The translations under genes were made by a program, and so were the position numbers. A DNA stretch of 64,000 nucleotides from an uncultured bacterium (lineage in GTDB: Bacteria; Krumholzibacteriota; Krumholzibacteriia; LZORAL124-64-63), in assembly GCA_903912525.1 (NCBI GenBank), contig CAIWHK010000009.1, positions 124,001-188,000 of the forward strand. The letters are read 5' to 3'. The notes beneath the pieces were generated by a model. That model did no database searches, had not been told where the DNA came from, and was given only the letters and a program-made list of their open reading frames with translations. Within the stretch, counting starts at the first letter, position 1, and each line of letters begins with the position of its first letter. Below are positions 43,811 through 52,791 of the stretch, in pieces.

Positions 43811-46800
43811 TGGGCGCGCGCCGCCTGTTCGCGTGCTTCGGCGTGGAGTTCCTGCACTCCTTCAGGCGCCCCCTGTTCATCGCGCTGATGTTCTTCCTGG
43901 CGCTGACCGCCTTCGGGCTTTCCAGCGGCAAGATGCAGATCGGCTCGGGCGACAGCAGCGTCGGCGGGACAAAGGCGTGGATCACGTCCGAGTTCGCGCA
44001 GACGCAGACAACGACCTACCTGACGCTGCTCTATTACGCCTTCTTCATCGCCGCGTCGGCGGGCCTGACCCTGCTGCGCGACCGCGAGGTGAAGGTCGAC
44101 GTCATCCTGCACGCGACGCCGGTCACGCCGGGCGAGTACGTCTGGGGACGCTTCCTGGCTGTCGTGGGCGGCTTCGTCGTCGTGATGGTGTTCCAGGCGG
44201 CGGCGATGGCGTTCTTCAACCACGTCGTGCCCAACGCGGCGGCCACCGAGATCCGCGGCCCGTTCGCGCCGGCCAACTACCTGATGCCCATCTTCATGAT
44301 CGGCCTGCCGTTCATCGTCTTCTACGCCGGCGTGTCGATGTACCTGGGCGAACGCACGCGCAGCGCGGTGATGGTGTTCGTGCTGCCGGTGGCGACGATG
44401 ATCCTGTGCGGATTCTGGCTGTGGACCTGGGCGCCGTCGTGGCTGAGCCTGGGCCTGAACCGCGCGCTGCAGGTGCTGGACCCGTCTGGCTATCGTTGGC
44501 TGAACGAGACGCACCTGAAGGTCGACCGCGGCGTCGACTTCTACAACAGCGCCCATGTGCCGTACGACGGCCTGTTCTGGCTCAACCGGTTCTGGCTCAT
44601 GGCCGTCGGGCTGGGCGCCGTGGCCCTCACGCAACTCTCGGTGGCCCGCTCACTGCGCGGCCGCGCGAAGGTGAAGGCGCAGCACGCGAGCGCCGCCACG
44701 GAGACGGTCGCGACGGCGCCCGGCGAAGCTGCCGCCGCGCTGCGCAGCCTGGGCATGACGAGCGGCGTCCCCACGTTCCTGACCGCCATGCTGGCGACGG
44801 CGAGCGCGGAATCGCGCGAACTGCGACGACAGGCCGGGCTCTACATCTTCATCCCGCTGATCCTGATGCAGGGTCTGGTCAACACGTTCACCGCCATGGG
44901 CGCCTTCGACACGCCCATCCTGCTGACGTCCGGCCTGGCCGCCGCCGGGGTGGCCAACCAGACGAGCCTCATGGTCTGCCTGCTGCTGATGTTCTACACA
45001 GTCGAGTCGCTGGAGCGCGAGCGCGCCAGCGGCATCGCGCCGATCCTCTACGCCACGCCTCTGCGCACGGCCGCCTTCCTGGCCGGCAAGGCGCTGGCCA
45101 ACGCGGCGGTCGCGGGCCTGATCCTGGCGACCTCGCTGCTGGCCTGCTTCATCGCCGTGCTGGCGCAGCGCCAGGCGCCGTTCTCGCTGGCGCCGTTCCT
45201 GATGGTCTGGGGCCTGCTGCTGACGCCCACGTTCCTGGCCTGGATCGCGTTCGTGACCGCGACGTTCGCGGTGACCGGCAACCGGTACGGCGCCTACGCG
45301 GTCTCGCTGGGGATCCTGATCCTGACCGGCTTCAAGTCGCTGACCGGCCACCTCAACTGGGCCGGCAACTGGCCGCTGTGGAACGCCATCCGCTGGAGCG
45401 ACCTCGGCTTCCTCGAGACCGATCGCCTGGCCCTGGTGCTCAACCGGGTGATGGTGCTCGGGCTGGCGGTCTTCTTCGCCGCGCTGGCGGTGCGCCTCTT
45501 TGCGCGGCGCGGGCCCGACGCGGTGCGCACGCTGCACGGCCTGTCGCCGCGCCGGCTGTCGGCTTCCTGCGCGCGGATGCTGCCGTACGCAATCGTGCCG
45601 GCGGCGGCGTGCATCGCGCTCGTCGTGATGGTCAACCAGGGCCTCGACGGCGGCGTCGCGCGCAAGGCCCAGAAGGACTACTGGGCGAAGAACCTGAAGA
45701 CCTGGTTCGACGCGCCGGCGCCCGACATCGCGCGTCTGGACGTCAACGTGAAGCTGGATCCCCGGCGGCACGGACTGGCCAGCCAGGGGACGATGACCCT
45801 GGTCAACCCGCTGGATGAACCGCTGGCCCGTTTCCCGGTGACCGGCGGCCTGCACTGGGAGCACCTGGCCTGGACGCTGAACGGCCAACCGTACAAACCC
45901 GAGGACAGCCAGCACCTCTATGTATTCACACCGCCGCAGCCGCTCGCCCCGGGCGACAGCGTCGTCATCGGCTGGACCTTCGACGGCCGCTTCCCCGGCG
46001 GCGTCACGCGAAGCGGCGAGGCGACCGACGAGTTCGTGCTGCCGTCGGGCATCGTGCTGACCGGATTTTCGCCGTCGTTCATCCCGGTGCTGGGCTTCAT
46101 GGAGAAGGTGGGCGAGACCGAGAAAAACACCACCGAGGCGCGGCGGTACCCGCGCGACTACTACCTGGGCGTCACGCGCGGCGGCTACGGGGCCACCGCC
46201 TGGTTCCCGGCCCGCATCGCCGTCACCGGGCCCGAAGGCTACGCCTTCAACGCGCCCGGCGTCTGCACCAGCAACACCGTCACGGGCGGCCAGCGCACGC
46301 AGGTGTGGGAGACCGACCACCCGGTGAAGATCGTGAACATCGTCGGCGGGCGCTGGGAGAAGAAGCAGGGCGAAGCGTCAACCATCTACTACCACAAGGG
46401 CCACGCCTACAACGTGGACGAGATGTCGGCGACCCTGGACGCCGCACGCCGTTGGTACTCCGAGTGGTTCCTGCCGTACCCGTGGCGTGAACTGCGCATC
46501 TCGGAGTTCCCCGGGCTGGCGAACTATGCGCAGGGCTTCGGCACCAACATCACCTTCAGCGAGAGCATCGGGTTCCTGACGCGCGACACCGCCGAGTCGG
46601 ACGCCGCCTTCCTGGTGACCGCGCATGAAACGGCCCACCAGTGGTGGGGCAACATCCTGACCCCGGCCAACGGGCCCAACGGCGACTTCCTCTCCGAGGG
46701 CGCCGCGCACTTCTCGACGATGCTGCTGTTCGAGCAGGTCAAGGGGCCGCGCGGACGCATGGAGTTCGCCAAGGGCATCGAGAACCGCTACAACAACGCG

Positions 46801-47406
46801 CGCCGCCCCGACGACGAGCGTCCGATGTACGACGTCGACGGCAAGGGCCGCTACGACACCAGCGTGCTGTACGATCGCGGCGGCTGGGTCTTCTGGATGC
46901 TTTACGACTTCCTGGGCCGCGACCAGGCACAGGCCGGCTACCGTGACTTCTTCCAGAAGTGGAGCACCGGCCGCGACCACCCGGCGCTGCAGGACTTCGT
47001 CGCCGCGATGCGCCCGTACGCGGCCGATCCGGTCGCCTACGACGCGTTCACGCGGCAGTGGTTCGAGGAGAAGGCGATGCCGCAGTACCGGCTGTCCGGA
47101 GCGCGGAAATCGGGTGCGGGTAGCGCGTGGGAGGTCACCGCGACGGTGACGAACACCGGGACCGGCACCATGCCGGTCGAGGTCGCGGCCACGGCCGGCG
47201 AGCGTTGGCGGAAGGTGAAAGAAACCGGAGCTACGACGTACGAGCAGGACCCTGCCTATCGCGACGCGCGCACCAACGTCGTGCTGGCTGCGGGAGAGAG
47301 CCGCGAGGTCAGCGTGCGCTGCGAATTTGAGCCGGAGCAGTTGGTGGTCGATCCCGATGTGCGTGTGCTGCAGTTGAAGCGGAAGTTGGCGGTGGCGCGG
47401 CTTTAG
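43810..47406 (+). CDS. ABC-2-type permease fused to an M1-family aminopeptidase
   Basis: 1198 residues. The N-terminal half has two ABC-2-like membrane blocks of about six helices each (residues about 15-285 and 340-590). After a final helix (near 610) the C-terminal half is an M1 metallopeptidase with HETAHQWWG (near 939) and the third zinc ligand in LSEGAAHF; an AQGFGTNITFSE segment stands near the substrate-binding GxMEN position. This fusion is a known arrangement in several phyla, paired with an ABC ATPase as here. The peptidase should lie on the periplasmic side, suggesting coupled transport and trimming of peptides. I use the ATG at 43810 (TGATG overlap); a GTG three bases earlier is possible. 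Confidence 0.92.
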   Translation: MGARRLFACFGVEFLHSFRRPLFIALMFFLALTAFGLSSGKMQIGSGDSSVGGTKAWITSEFAQTQTTTYLTLLYYAFFIAASAGLTLLRDREVKVDVILHATPVTPGEYVWGRFLAVVGGFVVVMVFQAAAMAFFNHVVPNAAATEIRGPFAPANYLMPIFMIGLPFIVFYAGVSMYLGERTRSAVMVFVLPVATMILCGFWLWTWAPSWLSLGLNRALQVLDPSGYRWLNETHLKVDRGVDFYNSAHVPYDGLFWLNRFWLMAVGLGAVALTQLSVARSLRGRAKVKAQHASAATETVATAPGEAAAALRSLGMTSGVPTFLTAMLATASAESRELRRQAGLYIFIPLILMQGLVNTFTAMGAFDTPILLTSGLAAAGVANQTSLMVCLLLMFYTVESLERERASGIAPILYATPLRTAAFLAGKALANAAVAGLILATSLLACFIAVLAQRQAPFSLAPFLMVWGLLLTPTFLAWIAFVTATFAVTGNRYGAYAVSLGILILTGFKSLTGHLNWAGNWPLWNAIRWSDLGFLETDRLALVLNRVMVLGLAVFFAALAVRLFARRGPDAVRTLHGLSPRRLSASCARMLPYAIVPAAACIALVVMVNQGLDGGVARKAQKDYWAKNLKTWFDAPAPDIARLDVNVKLDPRRHGLASQGTMTLVNPLDEPLARFPVTGGLHWEHLAWTLNGQPYKPEDSQHLYVFTPPQPLAPGDSVVIGWTFDGRFPGGVTRSGEATDEFVLPSGIVLTGFSPSFIPVLGFMEKVGETEKNTTEARRYPRDYYLGVTRGGYGATAWFPARIAVTGPEGYAFNAPGVCTSNTVTGGQRTQVWETDHPVKIVNIVGGRWEKKQGEASTIYYHKGHAYNVDEMSATLDAARRWYSEWFLPYPWRELRISEFPGLANYAQGFGTNITFSESIGFLTRDTAESDAAFLVTAHETAHQWWGNILTPANGPNGDFLSEGAAHFSTMLLFEQVKGPRGRMEFAKGIENRYNNARRPDDERPMYDVDGKGRYDTSVLYDRGGWVFWMLYDFLGRDQAQAGYRDFFQKWSTGRDHPALQDFVAAMRPYAADPVAYDAFTRQWFEEKAMPQYRLSGARKSGAGSAWEVTATVTNTGTGTMPVEVAATAGERWRKVKETGATTYEQDPAYRDARTNVVLAAGESREVSVRCEFEPEQLVVDPDVRVLQLKRKLAVARL

Positions 47407-47461
47407 CGAATAGCGAATAACCACCGCTGGCCGACATGCGAATAGGCACGATAGCCGCCCC

Positions 47462-47565
47462 CCTGCCCCGCGGCCTGGTCCATCTCCGGCCAGTCCGCGG
47501 TTTCGGGCGTCTGGTCGAACCGGAACTCACCTTTCGGCGACCATCGCGCCGACAGCAGCGCGCCC
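47462..47565 (-). mobile_element. IS91-type element, fragment C (3' end only)
   Basis: About 100 bp resembling the transposase 3' end of copies A (from about 48035) and B (from about 56945), for example TGGTCCATCTC, CCAGTCCG and CTGGTCGAA in the same order. Similarity ends directly at palindrome copy c. No coding capacity remains. Confidence 0.65.
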
Positions 47566-47583
47566 ACTTGCGCCGGCGCAAGT
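47566..47583. repeat. Dispersed 18-bp palindrome, copy c (perfect)
   Basis: A perfect ACTTGCGCCGGCGCAAGT between IS91 fragment C on its left and a duplicated xdh 3' end on its right. Confidence 0.9.
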
Positions 47584-47653
47584 CATGCCCAGAAGGCGAA
47601 TGCCCCACCGCCATCCCAGGCAGCGGGGCCTCGCCTCTTCGATCCGCCTCAGT

Positions 47654-47931
47654 TTACTTCTTGCGGGACTTATTCGGCGTCTTGGTGATCCAGTTGTCGA
47701 TCGGCGCCGCCTGATTCATCGCCCGCCACACGTCCTCCGACCGCATCGGCATGTGCGTCAGCTCGATGCCCAGGGCGTGCTTCAACGCGTTACCGATCGC
47801 CGGCGCCACCGAGATCATCGGGTGCTCGCCCACGCCGCGCGCGCCGAACGGGCCGTCCAGTTGCGGCGTCTCGACCGCGACGTTCTCGATCACATCGGGC
47901 AGGTCGCGCGCGGTCGGAATCTTTTTGTCGG
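47654..47931 (-). pseudogene. 3' fragment of a xanthine-dehydrogenase Mo-subunit gene
   Basis: About 92 codons matching the C-terminus of the complete gene at 59943-62354, including GARGVGEHPMI with the catalytic Glu and the ending NWITKTPNKSRKK. It differs at about eight positions over 79 residues, so the duplication is not recent. Similarity also extends into the downstream hairpin region and palindrome. On the other side it breaks off at 47931, next to IS91 copy A. Confidence 0.88.
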
Positions 47932-47939
47932 AGGACAGG

Positions 47940-48929
47940 CGCGGACAGACGCCTCCATCCGCCGCGCTGTGGCGCTCGCGGCGCGATCATCGGTTCACCT
48001 GACTTGTGGGACTGCTCCCAACCGCCGTCCCGTTCCGCCGTCTGATCCATCTCCGATCAGTCCGTGGTCGCGGGCGATTGGTCGAACCCGAACTCCAGTT
48101 GCGGCGGCGAGCGCGCCGGCATTACCGCGGGCGACTGCGCGGGCTCGCCGATGTGATCGAGGATCCGCTCGATCACCGGCGCGTCGAGCACGAACGCGAT
48201 GATGCGCCTCGGCTCGCCGCACTTCGGGCCTTTCAGGGGAAGGCATTCGTAGATGCGCGCCAGGAGCAGCGCCCAGCAGCGCGCCAGCTTGCGGCGGAAG
48301 TCCTGTCTGGGCTCGGCTTCGTCAAGATCGGCGGAGGGCGCGGGCAGCCCCATCTGTTCGCACGCCTTTACGAGTAGCTGAAGCGTCGCGCCCGCCGGGC
48401 CGGCTGAAGACGTGACCGCCGCATGCAGGGATGCGTTCGGCGCCACCACCCCGCAGAACCGGTGCTTGTGCAGGCGGGGCGGGGTAACCAACTGGGACAG
48501 CAGGTCGAGCAGTTCTTCGGGGGTCAGCAGCAGCTCGTTGCGGCCGTCGACGGGCGGGCGACACAGGCTGTAGACCAGGGTCGTCTCGTTGAGCCGGCCG
48601 AGGCGCTCGAGGCTGAGCGGCGGCCGCGCGCAGTAGCGCACCAGCCGCTCGAGGCCGTGCCGGTCCCACCCAGAGATCGTGACCGACGCGTCGCCCGACC
48701 GGCCGCCGGCATGTTCGCTTCTGCCCAAAAGTTGGAGCGCGCCGTCATCGAGATGCCCGTGGCGGTGCAGCCAGCGCAGACCGCGAGTGCGCATCTTCGC
48801 CTGCACCGCGTCGGAATCGGTCTGATTCCGGTCCAGGGCCGGATGGAAGATCGCCTCGCCGTCAGCGCCGACGCTGAACACGCCATCGGTCACCAGCACG
48901 TGGAAGTGGCTGTTGAGATAGCTACCGAA
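47940..48929 (-). mobile_element. IS91-type element, copy A (5'-truncated)
   Basis: It shares its 3'-end sequence (starting CGCGGACAGACGC) with copy B at 56858 and runs parallel to it up to about 48929, where the 5' part is lost. Right of the break lies the unrelated lower-GC gene ending at 48935. Confidence 0.85.
48057..48929 (-). pseudogene. IS91/IS801-type transposase, C-terminal part
   Basis: The remaining 290 codons cover the transposase C-terminal region: TDGVFSVGADGEAIFHPA, RYCARPPLS around the likely catalytic Tyr, LTPEELLDLLSQLVTPPRLH, and the Cys motif PLKGPKCGEP. The N-terminal zinc-binding part is missing. A 6-bp deletion relative to copy B leaves SHFHV in place of the SHVHFHV-type HUH motif. 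It cannot encode an active transposase. Confidence 0.85.
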
Positions 48930-48934
48930 AGATC

Positions 48935-49459
48935 CTAGGGCTTGCTAGCTCCATTCATCTCCTCAAGAGACCAGACTGAACCGTCCTCCAGCATGTAAGA
49001 CCGCCACAGCCCTTCTTGAATCAATTCCACTTTGCCAAATCCAATTCGCGATCCCGAAGAAGGGGCGGACAGTCGCATTATGACAGTTCCCGCCTCTCCC
49101 GTTCCCATATCAATGTCGTCCAACCGCGGGCGTCCCTTCAAAGTGCTGAATTCTATCTCCCGTAACATGGTATCGCTTCCGTAAACTGCGCGCATAAGTA
49201 CCGACGATTTCTCGGGTAGAATGCGAGCCCACAAGCGAACGCCTCCGCCTGCGTTGTCGTCACGCTCAAATGAAAGCACATCTGCCAATTTCCCAGAAAT
49301 GCTTCCGATCTGCACACAACTTCCAGCTTCGTCCAACCCAAAAGGCGCGATGGCAGTCGCAACAATTCCCGCCATGACAGAATCAGGAACTGCGGCGTCC
49401 TGCGCATGGCATACCGCAAAGCAAAGACTGAAAAGCGCTAAGAAGTACAATCGCTTCAT
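48935..49459 (-). CDS. Secreted protein of unknown function
   Basis: 174 residues with a signal peptide (MKRLYFLALFSLCFAVCHA) and a mostly beta-strand mature part; no family is recognised. GGGAGGA lies 8 nt before the ATG, supporting a real gene. Base composition is clearly lower in GC than the core of the window, like the following genes up to 56.5 kb. Its stop is only a few bases from the broken end of IS91 copy A, so its downstream context has been rearranged. Confidence 0.7.
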   Translation of the reverse strand: MKRLYFLALFSLCFAVCHAQDAAVPDSVMAGIVATAIAPFGLDEAGSCVQIGSISGKLADVLSFERDDNAGGGVRLWARILPEKSSVLMRAVYGSDTMLREIEFSTLKGRPRLDDIDMGTGEAGTVIMRLSAPSSGSRIGFGKVELIQEGLWRSYMLEDGSVWSLEEMNGASKP

Positions 49460-50174
49460 TACTCAGATCCTCCCAGCAAACGTTAGGGATTGGCTGTAAC
49501 GGATTTCTGTTACCACCATTTCCTCACCAAATGTTCCATCGTCCTTGCGCCCGTTGCGCCTACAGCGGGGGAGCATAGCACACCCTCATGTACGGGAACA
49601 TCCCTCTCGCATCCCTGCGTTATTCCGCCCACGGGCAGCCCAGAAGCCCGTGTGCCGTTCGCCGGGGGCGACGGCGGCTTACTGCTCGCCCGCCACACCC
49701 CCACCCACGCGCCCTAGCGGCCGGACGGCGCCTTCCCGGGTGGCCGCCGGGATGTGTTGACGCCTATCCGCCTTGCCGTCCAATATGACACGGGTGCCGT
49801 ACTTTTGGACCGGCGCACGACGCATTTTTACACCGGCGCACACACACCTGACCTGACCCCATAGAACGAATCCGGACCGAACGATAGAATCGGCCTGGAC
49901 AAGGGGGTTCGAAATGCCGAGACGGAACTACACGCCCGAGTACGGGTGGTTGATCTTCCTATTCGCTGTTCGCTATGATATCCTCCACCCGCCCCAACTA
50001 TACCGGAATTGTCGCCAACAGGGGTTGGGAGAAGCACGGGTTTTGTCAGCCGCTCGTGCCCTTGTGTCCGCGACGAATCTACTTGGGCAGGACTGAGGAA
50101 GCTCTGGGTACGGGCAAGACCTGATGTCCGATTTCTTGAACCTGGGATGCCGAACATCCGGAAAGTGGTGTGCA
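49460..50174. other. 715-bp gap with a possible IS3 relic
   Basis: No convincing gene. The sequence around 49848-49950 resembles the left end of an IS3-like element: TGACCTGACCCC, then a start codon and MPRRNYTPE, the usual beginning of an IS3 OrfA. Homology is lost after a few codons. The rest shows nothing recognisable. Confidence 0.45.
49848..49950 (+). mobile_element. Possible IS3-family left-end relic
   Basis: A TGACCTGACCCC terminus-like sequence is followed about 65 bp later by ATGCCGAGACGGAAC, encoding MPRRNYTPE. The following codons do not continue an OrfA. This rests on resemblance to the usual OrfA start only. Confidence 0.3.
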
Positions 50175-52682
50175 GTGCACTTAACGAAATCCAACCATGT
50201 TGCTGCCGCTTTGTTGGTAGTGTCGATGCAACTCGGCTTCCAGTCAGCGGACGCGATGTCCATCGGCAACGCGGTCGGCACCGACGTGATTGAACACACG
50301 AACGAGAGCGTGATCCGTTCCGCATCCGGACAACAGGAAGCGAACGCACAATACAATCGCGGTCGCGCATCCTTGGCCCGATTCAGGGAATGGTACGATG
50401 GTCCGAGCAGAGCGATGCAGCAAATGCAGCTCAACCAAATGAGTCCCAAGGACCGCGCCCGGATTGCCGAGACCACCTGGCCTTGGGAGGCTCTGGCCGA
50501 AGCCGCGACGTGTTTTCGGCTTGCCGCCTCCAACGGCTCCATGGACGCGGTTGTGGAACTGGAAGCCATGTATGCCCAAGGCCTCACGGTTCAACCGCCC
50601 CCAATAAGGCCAAGCAGCATTGAAGCTGCGCGCAAATTGGGGAGTCAATGGCTGGCAGACGCCGTCGCTGCTACAGGTGGCATCGAAGCCTGGACCGCAG
50701 TGCGAGGAGTGTCGGAGGTTTGGGATTGGAATGTACGGGACGAATGCCCAAACTGGGGCGGCGTTGATCCTGGCGGATTTGTCGATGATGCAGCGACAAA
50801 GACTGTGCTGTGGAAATTCCCGGATCAGAGACTGGCTTCCACCGAATGGCGCGACAACAGGAGGTACCGCAAGTCTTCCACTTGCTGGAATGGAGCAACG
50901 GGGTGGAGAATGAGCACAGGAGACTCGGTACCGATCATCGTCAGTGAAAGCGAACTCAGGGATCGTCGAGCCCATGGTGAACATTCATTGTGGCGGATAT
51001 TCAGTCAGCTGTCGAAAGTCGAGCTCCTGGCGCGGCCAACACAGCAAGTGTTTGGCGGCCAAGTGTATTATGCCGCGATTCTCGTGGGGGAAGACGCGGA
51101 AAGCGAAGGTCTTGATGTCCTGTTCGCGTCGGATGGAAAGTTCGCCGGATTTGCGTTCACCCGCTCGCTCGATGGCGTGTTAGAGCAATACAGACAAGAA
51201 CGCGTTGCGGTGATCTACCGGAATTGGTCTGCAGAGGGGGCTATCCTGTATCCGCACGAGCAAAGCATCATCAATCGGAGCGAATACGGCAGATTTGGCC
51301 GATTGACGGCGATGGAGATAAATCCGGAATTTGCAGCAAACATCTTCGAAATGCCAGTCCCTCTTGTTCCTGATCCCGAGGCCCGGCCGGCCGAAGTTCT
51401 CGCCAATGTGCCCTTCGGCACAGCAGACGCAGGAATTAGCAGCTCCATTGTCACTACCGACCGCGGCTTTGAAGGTTTCGTTGTTTGGAATGATGGTGGC
51501 ATTTACGCCCAGAAGATTTCAGCAACGGGCGCAGGCCAGTGGAATCCCCAGGGCGTGGCTGTGTGCGCGGCTGACGGCATTGAATCAGGACCCGAGGTCG
51601 TCCAGGACGGTGCAGGCGGGGCCATCATCGCGTTTGAAGTCGGCAGCTATCCGCAGGTGAACATCTTCGCCCAGCGAATCTCTTCTGATGGAGCAACCAA
51701 TTGGGCGCGCAAAGGCGTGGCTATATGTACGGCCAGAGGCCAACAACAATTGAGTCACATCATCTCGGACGGCAACGGCGGGGCAATTGCATCGTGGGAT
51801 GACTTCAGCGATGGACATGACATCATTCATGCCCAGCGCATTTCGTCCGATGGCAAGCCCATTTGGAAGAAGAACGGCGTAGCGCTCTCCAAAGGGATTA
51901 CGGGCCATGATATCATTTCAGATGGATCCGGAGGAGCCATCATTGCCTGGATTGACGATGGCCTTTGCGTCCAGCGGATCGCGGCAAACGGCCAAGTCGA
52001 ATGGGGCACCGGTGGCGTCACCCTTTGTGCGGACCCCGCCTCGAAGGAACATCCCAAGCTTGTCTCGGATGGAGCAGGCGGCGCTATCGCTACATGGCAG
52101 GACGAACGTGGTGATGGCGTTTATGCCCAGAAGATCTCGGCCGAAGGCGCAGTGCAGTGGGCCGTCAACGGCGTGGCGCTTTGCAATTCTAACGGCAAGC
52201 AAATGGCCCCCTACATCACTCATGATGGAGCCGGGGGCGCAATAGTTGTCTGGCAGGACACGCGGAGCGGCAATTACAGTCTCGACATCTATGCTCAGCG
52301 GATCGCCGCGAATGGTGCCACTATGTGGGCCGCCGGTGGCGTGGCATTGTGTACGGCCACTAACGATCAGTTGCTGGACGCCATCACTTCCGATGGTGCT
52401 GGCGGCGTCCTCGCTGTTTGGTCGGATGATCGCGCCCACGCCTCGCATGACATCTATGTCCAAAGACTCTCAGCGAGTGGTGTTGCAATGTGGGACGCCG
52501 ACGGCGTGGCCGTCTGCAACGCCAACGCCGAAAAGGGAAGGGCCCAGATAGTGAGCGCTAACGGCAATTGCATCGTCATCTGGGACGACAAACGGAGCGG
52601 CAAGTATCGAGGCTATGCCCAGTATCTTGACGCTGATGGCAATCTGGCGCCTGCCGTTGGTGCGATGGTTGTCGAACCATGA
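50175..52682 (+). CDS. Secreted protein: helical N-terminus, LolA-like middle, WQDxR-repeat C-terminus
   Basis: About 835 residues. After a signal peptide (HVAAALLVVSMQLGFQSADA) comes a Sel1-like helical hairpin (AATCFRLAASNGSMDAVVEL), then a segment near residues 165-390 that could be an outer-membrane lipoprotein-sorting-type beta fold. About eight repeats of some 48 residues follow, each with DGAGGAI(I/V)(A/V)WQD and then IYAQRI.A.G. I favour GTG 50175 because it begins the signal peptide and GGAAAG lies 9 nt before; an ATG at 50124 is possible. The next gene carries the same repeats. There is no FlgD tail and no catalytic motif is visible. Lower GC than the core. Confidence 0.75.
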   Translation: MHLTKSNHVAAALLVVSMQLGFQSADAMSIGNAVGTDVIEHTNESVIRSASGQQEANAQYNRGRASLARFREWYDGPSRAMQQMQLNQMSPKDRARIAETTWPWEALAEAATCFRLAASNGSMDAVVELEAMYAQGLTVQPPPIRPSSIEAARKLGSQWLADAVAATGGIEAWTAVRGVSEVWDWNVRDECPNWGGVDPGGFVDDAATKTVLWKFPDQRLASTEWRDNRRYRKSSTCWNGATGWRMSTGDSVPIIVSESELRDRRAHGEHSLWRIFSQLSKVELLARPTQQVFGGQVYYAAILVGEDAESEGLDVLFASDGKFAGFAFTRSLDGVLEQYRQERVAVIYRNWSAEGAILYPHEQSIINRSEYGRFGRLTAMEINPEFAANIFEMPVPLVPDPEARPAEVLANVPFGTADAGISSSIVTTDRGFEGFVVWNDGGIYAQKISATGAGQWNPQGVAVCAADGIESGPEVVQDGAGGAIIAFEVGSYPQVNIFAQRISSDGATNWARKGVAICTARGQQQLSHIISDGNGGAIASWDDFSDGHDIIHAQRISSDGKPIWKKNGVALSKGITGHDIISDGSGGAIIAWIDDGLCVQRIAANGQVEWGTGGVTLCADPASKEHPKLVSDGAGGAIATWQDERGDGVYAQKISAEGAVQWAVNGVALCNSNGKQMAPYITHDGAGGAIVVWQDTRSGNYSLDIYAQRIAANGATMWAAGGVALCTATNDQLLDAITSDGAGGVLAVWSDDRAHASHDIYVQRLSASGVAMWDADGVAVCNANAEKGRAQIVSANGNCIVIWDDKRSGKYRGYAQYLDADGNLAPAVGAMVVEP

Positions 52683-52791
52683 GTTGTCGGAGGCATTGTT
52701 GCTCACGTGACCTGAACTGGCAAAATGCTGACCTGGCGGAAGCCGGCATGCCTGCCCGATGAACTGCTGTTGACTGTCGCGCGGAGGGATT

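Noticed and set aside
49914-50096. A 60-codon plus-strand frame starting MPRRNYTPE
   Set aside because: Only the first residues resemble an IS3 OrfA; the rest does not, so it is listed as a possible relic rather than a gene.
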